Assembly (NCBI GenBank): GCA_027062325.1
Contig: JAMOTN010000081.1
Coordinates: 1 to 52,992, forward strand
Direction: 5' to 3'
Length of the DNA: 52,992 nt
Source: a bacterium
GTDB lineage: Bacteria; JAMOTN01
Part shown: one piece after another, positions 36,883-46,844 of the stretch
How the letters are laid out: every line of letters starts with the position of its first letter
How positions within the stretch are numbered: position 1 is the stretch's first letter
Translations under genes and position numbers: made by a program
The notes under the pieces: generated by a model
Told to the model about the DNA's origin: nothing
The model's input: only the letters and a program-made list of their open reading frames with translations
Databases searched by the model: none

Positions 36883-39800
36883 GTGAGAGAGGAATTTTTG
36901 AAAATATCAACCTCTAACAGGATTATTTTAAGACATAGTAGAGGAGTTTTTGTGCGTGGTTTGGTTTTAGCTGCTACTTTGATTGTCTTGGTTTTTAATA
37001 CTTTTGCATATAGGGTTATTATAAATGAATTTTCTGATCCAAGACTTTCATCTGGTTGGATAGAGTTAAAGTGCTTAGATGATGACGGTGGCGCGGGAGT
37101 TGATGTTTCTTCGTGGACGGTAACGGATCTTGATGGAGCGGAGGCTCCGTTGAGTTCAGCTGGAAGCGTTACTATGTATGCTACAGATCTTCCAGCAACT
37201 CCATGGGATGATAGGTTTGTTGTAGTTCACTGGGGAGTTAGTGGTGATGATGAAGTTGATGGTTCAGGGGATTTAAATGAAAATGGAGTGAGGGATATAT
37301 ACCTTGGGGGACCTGGATTTGGTAGTGCAGATCAGATGGTAATAGATACAGATACTAATTATTCCAATGGAGGCTTTGTGGATGCAGTTGTGTTTACAAA
37401 TGGAAGCGCTTATGATCTCTCAGATGTTGATAATTATTTGGTGCCAGCTGGTCAATGGGTAGTTGAGAATGGATTATGCTCACTTTCTGATACTGTTGAT
37501 CTTTCACCTTATAAACTTGGAGTTTACGTTGCACGCGATACTATATCCACAGATACTAATACTAAATTTGACTGGCATGCAGTTAATTTTTCAACTCCCG
37601 GGAGCGATAATGAGGGAGTTGGAAGTGCTGCTGACGGTACAGGCGTGTTGGAAAGTTATCTTCCTACTTCAATTGATCCTTCTGTTGATACTAATTTTTC
37701 ACTTGTGATGCGAGGGCAAATTGCTGCTACAGTAGAGGAGGTTGCGTTGGAAATACCTGACTATTGGATTTGGAGTTGGAATGAAGATGATGTTGTTGTT
37801 TCGGGAAGTGCTATTAAGGCTTCTACACGTGTAACCATTGATCAGACTTCCAGAAGAATTATTTTGAATGGAGTGGTTTTGATTCCTACTACCGAGGTCC
37901 AGGTAAATCTCTACGGTTTAAAGTCGCCGTCGATTATTCTCACGGCTTCTAGTGAGTTTGCGCAATTTAAGGTTTTAACGGCAGGATATTTAGGAAAACT
38001 TACGAAGGCGTTTGTATGTCCTGTTCGTGTTGGAAAGCGTTCGTGGAAGTCAATAAAGATTGTGATAAATGAGTTTAAAAAAGGTGACTTTTTAGAGTTG
38101 TACATTAAAGATGATGGGAATAATGGAAAAGGTGTAGATATATCTGGTTTACAAGTATGTGTGAATTCAACACTAGTAAAACTTGTAGAGAATCTTGTGG
38201 TTTTTAGTGGTTCATATGTAGTGTTGAAAAATAATGTTGAGGATTCAAATTTGGCTAATCCCGTGGCTTACTTGAATTTTAACAGATCTTATGAGTGGAG
38301 AGATGATACGAGTATATGTATTCAAGATGATTCAGGGAAGATTTTAGATGCACTTTTAATGTCAGATTATGATGGAAATACTGAAAATTCTGAATTTCAG
38401 AGAATTTGGGAGGCTGGAGAGTGGAAGTGTTTTGCAGATTCCTGCGCTGTTTCTGTGAAGGAAATTGATTGGAGTTCCCAGTCGGTTGCACGACTTTGGG
38501 GGGCGGTAGATACCAATCGTGCTTCTGATTTTAGAGTTACTTATTTGGTAAGTGAGGGATTGGAGAACAAGGATGTTGGATTCCCTAAAAGGATACTTAT
38601 AAATGAAGTTAAGTTCAAAGGTGAGGATCAGTTTATAGAATTAAAAGCTTTGGAGGATGGTAATTTTAAAGAGTACAGAGTTTGTATGGGAAATACTGTT
38701 TTAAAAGTTTTGCCGGATGTAGAGATACCGCGCAATACGTATATTGTGCTGTGGTTAAAAAATGGATTAGATGAGCTGGATGCTTCAGATGGTGTTGTTA
38801 ACTTATATACAAATTTTACAGCTCTCAATCCTGAAGATGGACAGATAGTTTTGTATGACAATCAAGGTGGAATAATGGATGCGGTGTGCTACAGTAATGG
38901 AGATTTGACTGAAACTGATACTGCTTTTGTGGATTGGTTGGTTCAAAAAAATGCTTGGTTTGCTAATTTTGGATACGAAGCAGAGTATTGCGTTGATTCT
39001 AATATTTCCGAAGAGTGTGCTATAACGAGAAATGAGCTTGCCAATGATACAAATACAAAGAATGACTGGTATTGCCGCTATCCAACAGCGGGGAAAGCTG
39101 CAAATGTTTTACAAACTGCGGTTGAAATAAAAGCCACTTCAAATTTGGAAGTTAATACCAATCAATTATATTGGCTTGAATTTTGGGTAGCAGATGCTTA
39201 TGGTAAACCTGTAAACTATCCAGCTCCCCTTGAAGTTTTGACCTCAAATAGCTCTATAAAAGTTTCCAATGATGCGCTTACTTGGAGTAATAAAGTTGAG
39301 GTTATGCCAAGTGGAAAAACTGGAGTTTGGCTCAAAGTAGAGGATTTAACAGATCCTGTGTTTGTGCTTATCAGAGATACAATTTCTCAGCTTGGAAGTG
39401 TTAAGGTGTCTATAACCAAATACAATGAAGCGGATATATTGGTAACTGAACTTATGGCGGAGCCGCCTAATGGATGGAGTAAGTCCAACCTAACGTGGAT
39501 AGAAATTTATAATTACACAACTAAAGAGGTTGATTTAGCTTCTTATAAATTAAGAGTTAAGAGTATAACAGGAGATGTGGTTAGGGAATACTCGTTGCCT
39601 GCATTAACTTTGAGACCGGGGGAGGTTGCATGCTTGGTTTCTCAGCTTGAAGACGATGATGATGCGGATGGTGTTTCTTTTTCAACATTTTACGGTAATA
39701 GAGATGGCGTGTGGGATGAAAAAGATGGATTTAGAGCATGGCAGATTGATGGATTGGAACTGGAGGAGAATAGTATCCTTGAATTTATAGATGAGGTTCA

Positions 39801-41346
39801 TGGTAAGCGAATAGCACTTTACATACCGCGCGGAAAAGGAGCGGTTGCTTACAAAGTGTCAGAACCTGCTGATTTTACAGCTTCATTTAATGATGCTTTG
39901 CTCAGTAAATTCACCGAGTATGGTAATCCCGGTATAGTAGATAATTTATCCATAGGATTGAATGTTTGTGCTCCAAAGGTTGTAGATTATCGCAATAAGC
40001 TTATTATTTCTGCAGTTTCAGATGTGGAGCCAAATCTTTATTGGAGGATAGGGAAATACAATCCAACTTTGCAGAAAATGGTGAAAGTAGGTGATACTTG
40101 GCAGGCTGTCTTTGATGTATCCAGCTGGAAAGATTCGACTTTTGAATTTTACGTGGAGGCAGGAAGAGAGAGGTATCCACAAGAAGGGTATGCAAAAGTT
40201 TTGATAAAAGATGATACTACTCAGTTGGTATTGCTTATGTCTTCATCTCAAATCGCTAAGGATTCATGGGCTACTTTGAGTGTATATCTTCAAGGAGATT
40301 ATGAAGGTAGTGAGTTGAATTTTTACATAAATGTCCCTGATGGAATATGGATAGATGATGCGAATGCTCAAAGGCCAGGAGTTCAGGCCTATGTGTATCA
40401 GGGATTTGATTTTCAGAATGAGTATAGTGGTGGGGAGTTTGCTTTTACCTTGCAGAATAGGTACGGATTTAAAGAGGGAAAACTTATTGATATAGTTTTC
40501 AAGGTGAGTAAGAACAGTGAGATAAATGATGTCTTGGAGTTTAATCTTGTTTCAGATGTAAATGCAAGTAAAGTTGTTGTAAAAGTTTTGGAAGAGGGGA
40601 GTGCTTACATAACTTATGAAGGAGGAGTTGTTTTTGGTCCTTATTCATCTTCTCTTACAATTCCTCCAGCAGCTTTGGACAGCGGGGCTGAAATTTCCAT
40701 TAAAAGATTGAGTTTGAATGAGGTGCCATCGGTTAATAATTTAGAAGATTATCATGTGAAGGTAGCTAATATTGTTTACGGCCTCTATCCCGATGATATT
40801 GAATTTTTAAAACCTTGTGTATTTTCAATATACATTACCTCAGATGAATTGGCAGAAGCAGGAATTGGAGATTCTGAAACATTGATACTTTATCGCTGGT
40901 TTGAAAATGAAGGAAAGTGGATTGCCGTGGATACACTTAGAGTTACGCGTAGTGGATATTACACAGCTGATATATCTAAAGGAGGCCTGTACGTTGTTGG
41001 TTCTGGAGTTGTTTCGTATACTGAGTTTGCGTTTTCTGGTTTAGAGGTTTATCCCCGAGTGTTCAATCCCGATGAGATAGATTTGAGTGGTGAGCTAAAG
41101 TTCCAGTATTTTGTCAGTTTTCCAGCACGCGTTGAGTTTAAGATTTACAATTCGCGTGGTATAAAGGTTAAGGAATTTACAGTAAATGCAGTAGCAGGAG
41201 TCAATACTGCTTGGTGGGATGGAAGAGATAATGGTGGTAAAGTGGTAAAAAGCGGAATATACATTGTTGTTGCGAAAGCTTATGATGAGAGTAGTGGAAA
41301 GTACATAAGGCAAAAAAAGGCATTTGTAATAAAAAGAAATAGGTGA
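36883..41346 (+). CDS. 1487-aa secreted surface protein with lamin-tail-like repeats and FlgD-Ig-like C-terminus
   Basis: Signal segment; repeats starting IVINEF..., ILINEVKFKGEDQFIELKA, ILVTELMAEPPNGWSKSNLTWIEIYN; C-terminal VEFKIYNSRGIKVKEF...NTAWWDGRDNGGKVVKSGIYIVVAKA. Confidence 0.78.
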   Translation: MREEFLKISTSNRIILRHSRGVFVRGLVLAATLIVLVFNTFAYRVIINEFSDPRLSSGWIELKCLDDDGGAGVDVSSWTVTDLDGAEAPLSSAGSVTMYATDLPATPWDDRFVVVHWGVSGDDEVDGSGDLNENGVRDIYLGGPGFGSADQMVIDTDTNYSNGGFVDAVVFTNGSAYDLSDVDNYLVPAGQWVVENGLCSLSDTVDLSPYKLGVYVARDTISTDTNTKFDWHAVNFSTPGSDNEGVGSAADGTGVLESYLPTSIDPSVDTNFSLVMRGQIAATVEEVALEIPDYWIWSWNEDDVVVSGSAIKASTRVTIDQTSRRIILNGVVLIPTTEVQVNLYGLKSPSIILTASSEFAQFKVLTAGYLGKLTKAFVCPVRVGKRSWKSIKIVINEFKKGDFLELYIKDDGNNGKGVDISGLQVCVNSTLVKLVENLVVFSGSYVVLKNNVEDSNLANPVAYLNFNRSYEWRDDTSICIQDDSGKILDALLMSDYDGNTENSEFQRIWEAGEWKCFADSCAVSVKEIDWSSQSVARLWGAVDTNRASDFRVTYLVSEGLENKDVGFPKRILINEVKFKGEDQFIELKALEDGNFKEYRVCMGNTVLKVLPDVEIPRNTYIVLWLKNGLDELDASDGVVNLYTNFTALNPEDGQIVLYDNQGGIMDAVCYSNGDLTETDTAFVDWLVQKNAWFANFGYEAEYCVDSNISEECAITRNELANDTNTKNDWYCRYPTAGKAANVLQTAVEIKATSNLEVNTNQLYWLEFWVADAYGKPVNYPAPLEVLTSNSSIKVSNDALTWSNKVEVMPSGKTGVWLKVEDLTDPVFVLIRDTISQLGSVKVSITKYNEADILVTELMAEPPNGWSKSNLTWIEIYNYTTKEVDLASYKLRVKSITGDVVREYSLPALTLRPGEVACLVSQLEDDDDADGVSFSTFYGNRDGVWDEKDGFRAWQIDGLELEENSILEFIDEVHGKRIALYIPRGKGAVAYKVSEPADFTASFNDALLSKFTEYGNPGIVDNLSIGLNVCAPKVVDYRNKLIISAVSDVEPNLYWRIGKYNPTLQKMVKVGDTWQAVFDVSSWKDSTFEFYVEAGRERYPQEGYAKVLIKDDTTQLVLLMSSSQIAKDSWATLSVYLQGDYEGSELNFYINVPDGIWIDDANAQRPGVQAYVYQGFDFQNEYSGGEFAFTLQNRYGFKEGKLIDIVFKVSKNSEINDVLEFNLVSDVNASKVVVKVLEEGSAYITYEGGVVFGPYSSSLTIPPAALDSGAEISIKRLSLNEVPSVNNLEDYHVKVANIVYGLYPDDIEFLKPCVFSIYITSDELAEAGIGDSETLILYRWFENEGKWIAVDTLRVTRSGYYTADISKGGLYVVGSGVVSYTEFAFSGLEVYPRVFNPDEIDLSGELKFQYFVSFPARVEFKIYNSRGIKVKEFTVNAVAGVNTAWWDGRDNGGKVVKSGIYIVVAKAYDESSGKYIRQKKAFVIKRNR

Positions 41347-41403
41347 TTGAAATGTGTCTTTTATTCTCTATTTGATGGGGCACTTTGCCGATTATTTATT
41401 GTG

Positions 41404-42192
41404 ATGAAGTACAGAGCGTTGATATTTGTGTTGATATGGCTTTACTTTTCAAATTTGTACGCTGCTTTTGAAAATTTGGAGACTGCATTAGTTTTGGGAA
41501 ATGCAAATGCTACTGTTGCTTCATGTAAAGGGGTTGAGGCTTTTTTTTCTAATTTAGCAGGCTTGTCTAAAACCCGAGGTTACAACATTTATTATGAGGA
41601 AAATGACAGATACGGCTTTGATGAAATGTCTCAGACTAACTTTGCAGCAGCTTTTGATATGGCAGAGTTTGGAAAGTGGGGATTTTTCTACAGCAGGTTT
41701 GGGTTCGATCTTTACAAAGAGGAGAAGAGTGGGATTGGTGTTGGGACTGAATTTGGAAAATTTAGGATGGGATTTGCTGGTTATAAGCTGCGCTTAAAGG
41801 TGGAAGAAAAATACGTTGATGCTTTTTCATTTGATGCCGGATTCATGTATTCGCCGTATGAGAAGTTGAGTTTTGGTTTGTCGTTTAAAAATTTTAATTC
41901 CCCCAAGTTGTTGGATAAGGTTGATAGAGTTACAACTTTGGGAGTATCCTATACCTTTCAGAATTTCACATTGGAGTTAGATTGGGAAAATTCAGATTAC
42001 AACCGATTCAGAGTGGGATACTCGTGGAAAATAAACGATTGGTTTACTATAAAAAGCGGATATTTGAGTAAACCTTCGTCTTTTACGGGTGGTTTTAAAT
42101 TGGTTAGATCAAGATTTATTGTTGATTTTGCCTTTACTACTCATACGGAGCTTGGCACCACATCTTACCTTGGGTTTGGGGTGCAGATGTGA
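41404..42192 (+). CDS. PorV/PorQ-like outer-membrane beta-barrel protein
   Basis: Signal peptide MKYRALIFVLIWLYFSNLYA; ALVLGNANATVASCKGVEAFFSNLAGLSK N-terminal motif; alternating strands. Confidence 0.65.
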   Translation: MKYRALIFVLIWLYFSNLYAAFENLETALVLGNANATVASCKGVEAFFSNLAGLSKTRGYNIYYEENDRYGFDEMSQTNFAAAFDMAEFGKWGFFYSRFGFDLYKEEKSGIGVGTEFGKFRMGFAGYKLRLKVEEKYVDAFSFDAGFMYSPYEKLSFGLSFKNFNSPKLLDKVDRVTTLGVSYTFQNFTLELDWENSDYNRFRVGYSWKINDWFTIKSGYLSKPSSFTGGFKLVRSRFIVDFAFTTHTELGTTSYLGFGVQM

Positions 42193-43937
42193 TGAGGGTG
42201 ATGAAATTTTACTTTGTAATATTTGCATGTTTTGTTGTAAGTAGTGCTTATTCCGCCATAGATTCAGATCTTGCAGATTATCTATTTTCAACAGAGGAAG
42301 ATTACTTTGAGGAAGAGATTTTTAACTACAAGGTTGATGTAAATACAGCTCAGCTTGACGATTTGTTAGAGATTCCCACGATGACATTTTGGGCAGCTAA
42401 GAAGATTTTAAAGGAGAGAAAGAAAAGAGGTTGGTTTACTGATATGTATGAGCTGGAAAAAATTTTGCCTGAGGCTTATTTTGAGATGATTAAAGATTGG
42501 CTTGAGGTCAAGACTTACCCATGGCGAAAAGATTTTAAAGCTGGTGTTAAGAGTGAGTATGAAAAGCAGGCGTTTTCAGATGATGGAGTAACAAGCTCTC
42601 AACTTTGGTGGCGAAGTGATAGAGTTGAGGGGTCGATAACCACTAACTACACTGATGGAGATCTGGCTTTTTCATCAGGATGGATATCGTCGTGGATAGA
42701 AAAGAAGGTTGCTACCGGAGAGTTGAAGAAAGAGGGAAATTTTGATTATTACAAAAGACGTGGTGGACAGAGGCGTTTCAATGTAGATGCAATAGTTTCG
42801 GAGGTTGCAAATAGCATAGATTATACTCCTCAGGTGGCAGAGGCTGATTGGAAAGGATATATGTTTGATTTTCACGATGTTACAGAAGATTTAAAAAAGG
42901 CAAATGTTGCTTTGAAGTTGATGGAGGCGGATAATACCAAAAGTGAAAAGCTTAAGAAAGAAGCTAAGCAAGCACTTGAGAGTTTGAAAGATAAAACTAA
43001 GAAAGTTGCAACAGCAATATATCAGCCGATTGAGAAGAAAGAAAAAATTGAATACTTTAAACCACCTGCAACTTACAAGAGAATTGCAAAGATCACAGTT
43101 GGTAGTGTCATTCCAGCTCAAGGAGCGAAGCCTATCTATCGTCGAAGAAAAAGTGATTGGTTGGGTGTAAAACTTGATTATTATCAATCAGTTTTGCACA
43201 CTTCACTCACAGTAGGAAAAGAGAAGGATGGTGATGATAAGTTATTCGGTTTGAACATGGAATTTGAAGTAGGAGGTGCTCTTATAGGGAGCAAAATTGA
43301 GCGTTTAGAGAAAGAGAGTGCCTCTTCTGAGACTCAGCTTGGTTTATTTTTAAACTATGGTATGGGTCGTGTCAATGTTTACAGTGAGTGGCAGCAACTT
43401 GTTGGTGGAGGGAATCGATTTTTTTCTCTTGCATCTGTAAGTTTTCACGGGTTGAGTTTAAATTTGGGTTATGACTCCTTGATTCCTGAGTATCCTCAGG
43501 AGTTCAAGGTTTACGATGGTGGAAGTTTCTTTATTGAGAGCTTCATACCGTTGGAAAAAAGGGTTACCTTGTACAGCCGTTGGACAAAAGTTGATGCTGA
43601 AGATTACTCAGCAGATTATGTTAAGGGGGAGTTTAGGTTTGGTTTTAAAAAAGGAGTGAGGTTGAAAGTTGGCGTTGGTTATACGAATACTAACGATAAT
43701 GAGAAATATAAATCTTGGTTTAAATGGGAGCTTCGAGAAAAAAAGTACAGTCTTTCTGCTGCTTTTGGTTATGATGATGGATATGTTAATGTAGATAATG
43801 ATGAAAAGAGAGAGCTGGGTTTTGAAGCAGCTTTGAAGGGGAAAATTAGCGTAAAGGTGAGGTATAAAAGCGTATATGATTACTCCAAACAGGATGCGGA
43901 CAACTATGTTTACCTATTTTTCTCACAAAGCTTTTAA
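42189..43937 (+). CDS. Helix-hairpin-helix plus C-terminal beta-barrel outer-membrane protein
   Basis: YKVDVNTAQLDDLLEIPTMTFWAAKKILKERKKRGWFTDMYELEKI (ComEA-like HhH); C-terminal amphipathic strands ending NYVYLFFSQSF. Confidence 0.7.
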   Translation: MMRVMKFYFVIFACFVVSSAYSAIDSDLADYLFSTEEDYFEEEIFNYKVDVNTAQLDDLLEIPTMTFWAAKKILKERKKRGWFTDMYELEKILPEAYFEMIKDWLEVKTYPWRKDFKAGVKSEYEKQAFSDDGVTSSQLWWRSDRVEGSITTNYTDGDLAFSSGWISSWIEKKVATGELKKEGNFDYYKRRGGQRRFNVDAIVSEVANSIDYTPQVAEADWKGYMFDFHDVTEDLKKANVALKLMEADNTKSEKLKKEAKQALESLKDKTKKVATAIYQPIEKKEKIEYFKPPATYKRIAKITVGSVIPAQGAKPIYRRRKSDWLGVKLDYYQSVLHTSLTVGKEKDGDDKLFGLNMEFEVGGALIGSKIERLEKESASSETQLGLFLNYGMGRVNVYSEWQQLVGGGNRFFSLASVSFHGLSLNLGYDSLIPEYPQEFKVYDGGSFFIESFIPLEKRVTLYSRWTKVDAEDYSADYVKGEFRFGFKKGVRLKVGVGYTNTNDNEKYKSWFKWELREKKYSLSAAFGYDDGYVNVDNDEKRELGFEAALKGKISVKVRYKSVYDYSKQDADNYVYLFFSQSF

Positions 43938-46800
43938 AAAGTTGAAGGGGCAAACAATTGGGAAGGTTGCATGGCAAATTTTGCCGTTCTTTTCTTATCC
44001 TGAAATTTGCATTATAGTTCCAGAAAGTTTGTTTTGGAGAGTGTTCAATGCTGTTGGAGAAAGTGCTAAAGTGAGACTTGGAGAAAACGAACTTGATCTG
44101 ATTCTACTTCCCCCTTCTGATACTATTCCTGAAGAGGAATTGCTGCCCAGTCAAAGTTGGCAAGATATTGCGTCGAAAGTCTTAGAAAATCCAGTTATAG
44201 CTACGGTGTCTTCTCTTTTAAATTTTAAAGTTGGTCAGAGAAAGACTTTTAAAGTAGGAGATGAAATAGGAGTTCAGGATTTTGTAAAGTCTCTAGAAGA
44301 GCTTGGGTATGAGCCTGGATTTATTCCAAATGAAAAAACTTTTGTAGCTTCCGGTGCAAAGGTTGAATTTGGTGTTGGAGATGATGTGATTAGAGTCGCC
44401 TTTTTTGGTGATGAAATAGATGACATAGCTGTGTTTTCTGAGGGAGAGATAAAAGGTATCGATAAGATTGCTGTGTCGAGCACGGGTATAGACTTTGATT
44501 GGGGAAAGTGGAAAGCTGCCGAAAGTGTGTGGATGAAGAAAGACATGGTTGTGTTTGAGCCCCAGCAGGTTTCGAGGGATTTGATGAGAGCGAATGTGGC
44601 TTTTGGTAATGATGTGTTTTTGGAAAGTGTGGAAGAAAAGCTGTTGACCACGGATTCGAGAGTTTTGGATGCGGTGTTTTTTACCCAGGAGAGTGCAGAT
44701 TTGGACTTAGAGATAAAATTTGTGGATAAGGCATTTGATGAAGCTAAGTTAGATGAAATCAATCAAGTTGCCAGAGCCTCGTTTTCAGGAAGATGGATTG
44801 CTGGAGATAAGGTATTGGTAGAGCCTATAAAAGTCAGAAAAAAAGGTTTTTTAAAAGATGTGTTTGACTTGAAGCCGGGAGAACTAGTTGTCCACGAGGA
44901 TGTTGGAATAGGTGTATTCGAAAAGATAGAAAATGATGGGTTTAAAGATTATATAGTATTTAAATATAAAACGGGCCCCGGCCCGGATCAATGGGGACGC
45001 TTTTACCTTCCAATAGAGAGAACTACTAAGCTTCACAGATACAACGTGTTGGCAGATGAAGCACAAGTTGATTTTACGACTGTTAGAACGTGGAAAAAGA
45101 GGTTGAAACGTGTTAAAGAGGACATATTCAAATATGCAAAAAAATTAATAGATATGTATGCTAGGCGGCATGTTGCGAAAGGTGTAAGTTTTTCTGCCGC
45201 TGAACTTGAAGATGAGTTTGTTCGCGATTTTAAGTTTGTGGATACCCCAGATCAGAGTGCAGCCTGGGAGTTTATAAAAGATAAACTTGAAAATCCTGAG
45301 CCTGCAGAGATTTTGTTATGCGGTGAGGTAGGATTTGGTAAGACTGAGATAATAATGAGGGCAGCCTTCAAAGTGGTTTTGGCAGGTTATCAAGTTGCGG
45401 TCCTAGTTCCTACCCAAACCCTTGCCTGGCAGCACGAGAAAACTTTTAAAGAGAGAATGGAAAAGTGGGGAGTTATAGTTGAGAGGTTAACAGGGGGTGG
45501 AGCCAAGAAATTAAAGAGAGCGATAGAAGAAGGAAAGGTTGATGTGGTTATTGGTACAACTTCACTCCTTAATATTAAGTTTAAAAAGCTCGGACTTTGG
45601 ATAGTAGATGAGGAACATAAGTTTGGAGTTTTTCAAAAAGAAAAAATAAAAGAAAATTTTCCAAATGTGGATATAATTTATGTTTCAGCAACTCCTATTC
45701 CAAGAACTCTTCAAATGGCACTTTCGGGTATAAGAGACATTGTTCTATTAGAAAGCCCACCACCGGGTAGAAAGCCTGTTAGAACTTTTGTCATGAAGTA
45801 CTCCTGGCATCGTGTAATGGAAGCAGTGCGTGCAGAATTGAGGCGAGGCGGCAGAATATTTTGTGTTTTGCCCACTATAAAGGAAGCTAAATTTTACAAG
45901 CGCTTGTTTGAAAAAGAGCACTTGAGAGTGGCGATTGCTACAGGAGAGGATAAGAGGCGGACACAGGAGGCAATAGACAAACTGATAAAAGGGGAAATTG
46001 ATGTTTTAGTTGCAACCACTGTAATAGAAAGTGGAATGGACATTCCAGTTGTCAATACAATGATAGTGATAGGTGCAGAAAGGTTTGGTTTGGCTCAGCT
46101 TTATCAGTTGAGAGGTAGAGTTGGAAGGGCGGATGTTCAAGCCTATGCGTATTTCTTTTACAAGAGCTTAGTTGGTAAGGCTCAGGAAAGGTTGCTTGCT
46201 TTAAAAGAGTTAAAATTGGGACAGAATTTAGAGCTCGCTCTTAAAGATTTACGCATACGAGGAGCGGGAAATGTTTTGGGGAAAAAACAACATGGGCATA
46301 TAAGTGCTATAGGATTTTCACTCTATCAAAAGCTTTTGTCTGAGGCTATTGAGCGCTTGAAAGGGCAAGAGTGGAGTATTCCAGAGGTTGAGTTGCACAT
46401 GGCTATAGATACAGACTACTTTTCAAGTTTAGCTTTAAAGATGCACTATTTGAAGAAATTAAGTGATGTGAAAAGTATTGATGAATTAAGAGAAGTTGTT
46501 AATGAAATGATGATACTGGGTAAGCCCCGAGGGAGCGTTTTAAGGTTGATAATGCTTCATGCTTTAAAAGTTTTGATAGCGCGTTACGGAGTTGAATTAA
46601 TAAAAGGATTTGAAAATGGAGTTGAAGTATATCCAGCAAATGATACTAAGGTGGCAGATCTTATAACAACGGGTGAAATAAAGGGTTTATTCAGAGTGGA
46701 AAAAGATAAGGTATGGTTTAGTTGGGAGACTGTTGCACGTTATACATCTTCTTTATTGAAGACAATTTTGGATGAGGAGGTTATAATGAATCTCCTATGA
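43876..46800 (+). CDS. mfd: Transcription-repair coupling factor Mfd
   Basis: ELVVHEDVGIGVFEKI, LCGEVGFGKTEIIMRAAF, VDEEHKFGVFQKEKIK, SATPIPRTLQMALSGIRD, YQLRGRVGRADVQAYAYFF; start may be ATG 43909. Confidence 0.93.
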   Translation: MITPNRMRTTMFTYFSHKAFKKLKGQTIGKVAWQILPFFSYPEICIIVPESLFWRVFNAVGESAKVRLGENELDLILLPPSDTIPEEELLPSQSWQDIASKVLENPVIATVSSLLNFKVGQRKTFKVGDEIGVQDFVKSLEELGYEPGFIPNEKTFVASGAKVEFGVGDDVIRVAFFGDEIDDIAVFSEGEIKGIDKIAVSSTGIDFDWGKWKAAESVWMKKDMVVFEPQQVSRDLMRANVAFGNDVFLESVEEKLLTTDSRVLDAVFFTQESADLDLEIKFVDKAFDEAKLDEINQVARASFSGRWIAGDKVLVEPIKVRKKGFLKDVFDLKPGELVVHEDVGIGVFEKIENDGFKDYIVFKYKTGPGPDQWGRFYLPIERTTKLHRYNVLADEAQVDFTTVRTWKKRLKRVKEDIFKYAKKLIDMYARRHVAKGVSFSAAELEDEFVRDFKFVDTPDQSAAWEFIKDKLENPEPAEILLCGEVGFGKTEIIMRAAFKVVLAGYQVAVLVPTQTLAWQHEKTFKERMEKWGVIVERLTGGGAKKLKRAIEEGKVDVVIGTTSLLNIKFKKLGLWIVDEEHKFGVFQKEKIKENFPNVDIIYVSATPIPRTLQMALSGIRDIVLLESPPPGRKPVRTFVMKYSWHRVMEAVRAELRRGGRIFCVLPTIKEAKFYKRLFEKEHLRVAIATGEDKRRTQEAIDKLIKGEIDVLVATTVIESGMDIPVVNTMIVIGAERFGLAQLYQLRGRVGRADVQAYAYFFYKSLVGKAQERLLALKELKLGQNLELALKDLRIRGAGNVLGKKQHGHISAIGFSLYQKLLSEAIERLKGQEWSIPEVELHMAIDTDYFSSLALKMHYLKKLSDVKSIDELREVVNEMMILGKPRGSVLRLIMLHALKVLIARYGVELIKGFENGVEVYPANDTKVADLITTGEIKGLFRVEKDKVWFSWETVARYTSSLLKTILDEEVIMNLL

Positions 46801-46844
46801 GATTTTGGAATTTTTAATTATGAATTTTGAAAGGGGGGGACTTT

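Noticed and set aside
43967-43984. TGGCAAATTTTGCCG as a possible sigma-54 promoter
   Set aside because: GG-GC spacing is wrong (8 instead of 10 nt) and it lies inside mfd.
44274-44762. 162-aa minus-strand ORF
   Set aside because: Lies wholly within mfd; serine-rich shadow ORF without supporting signals.
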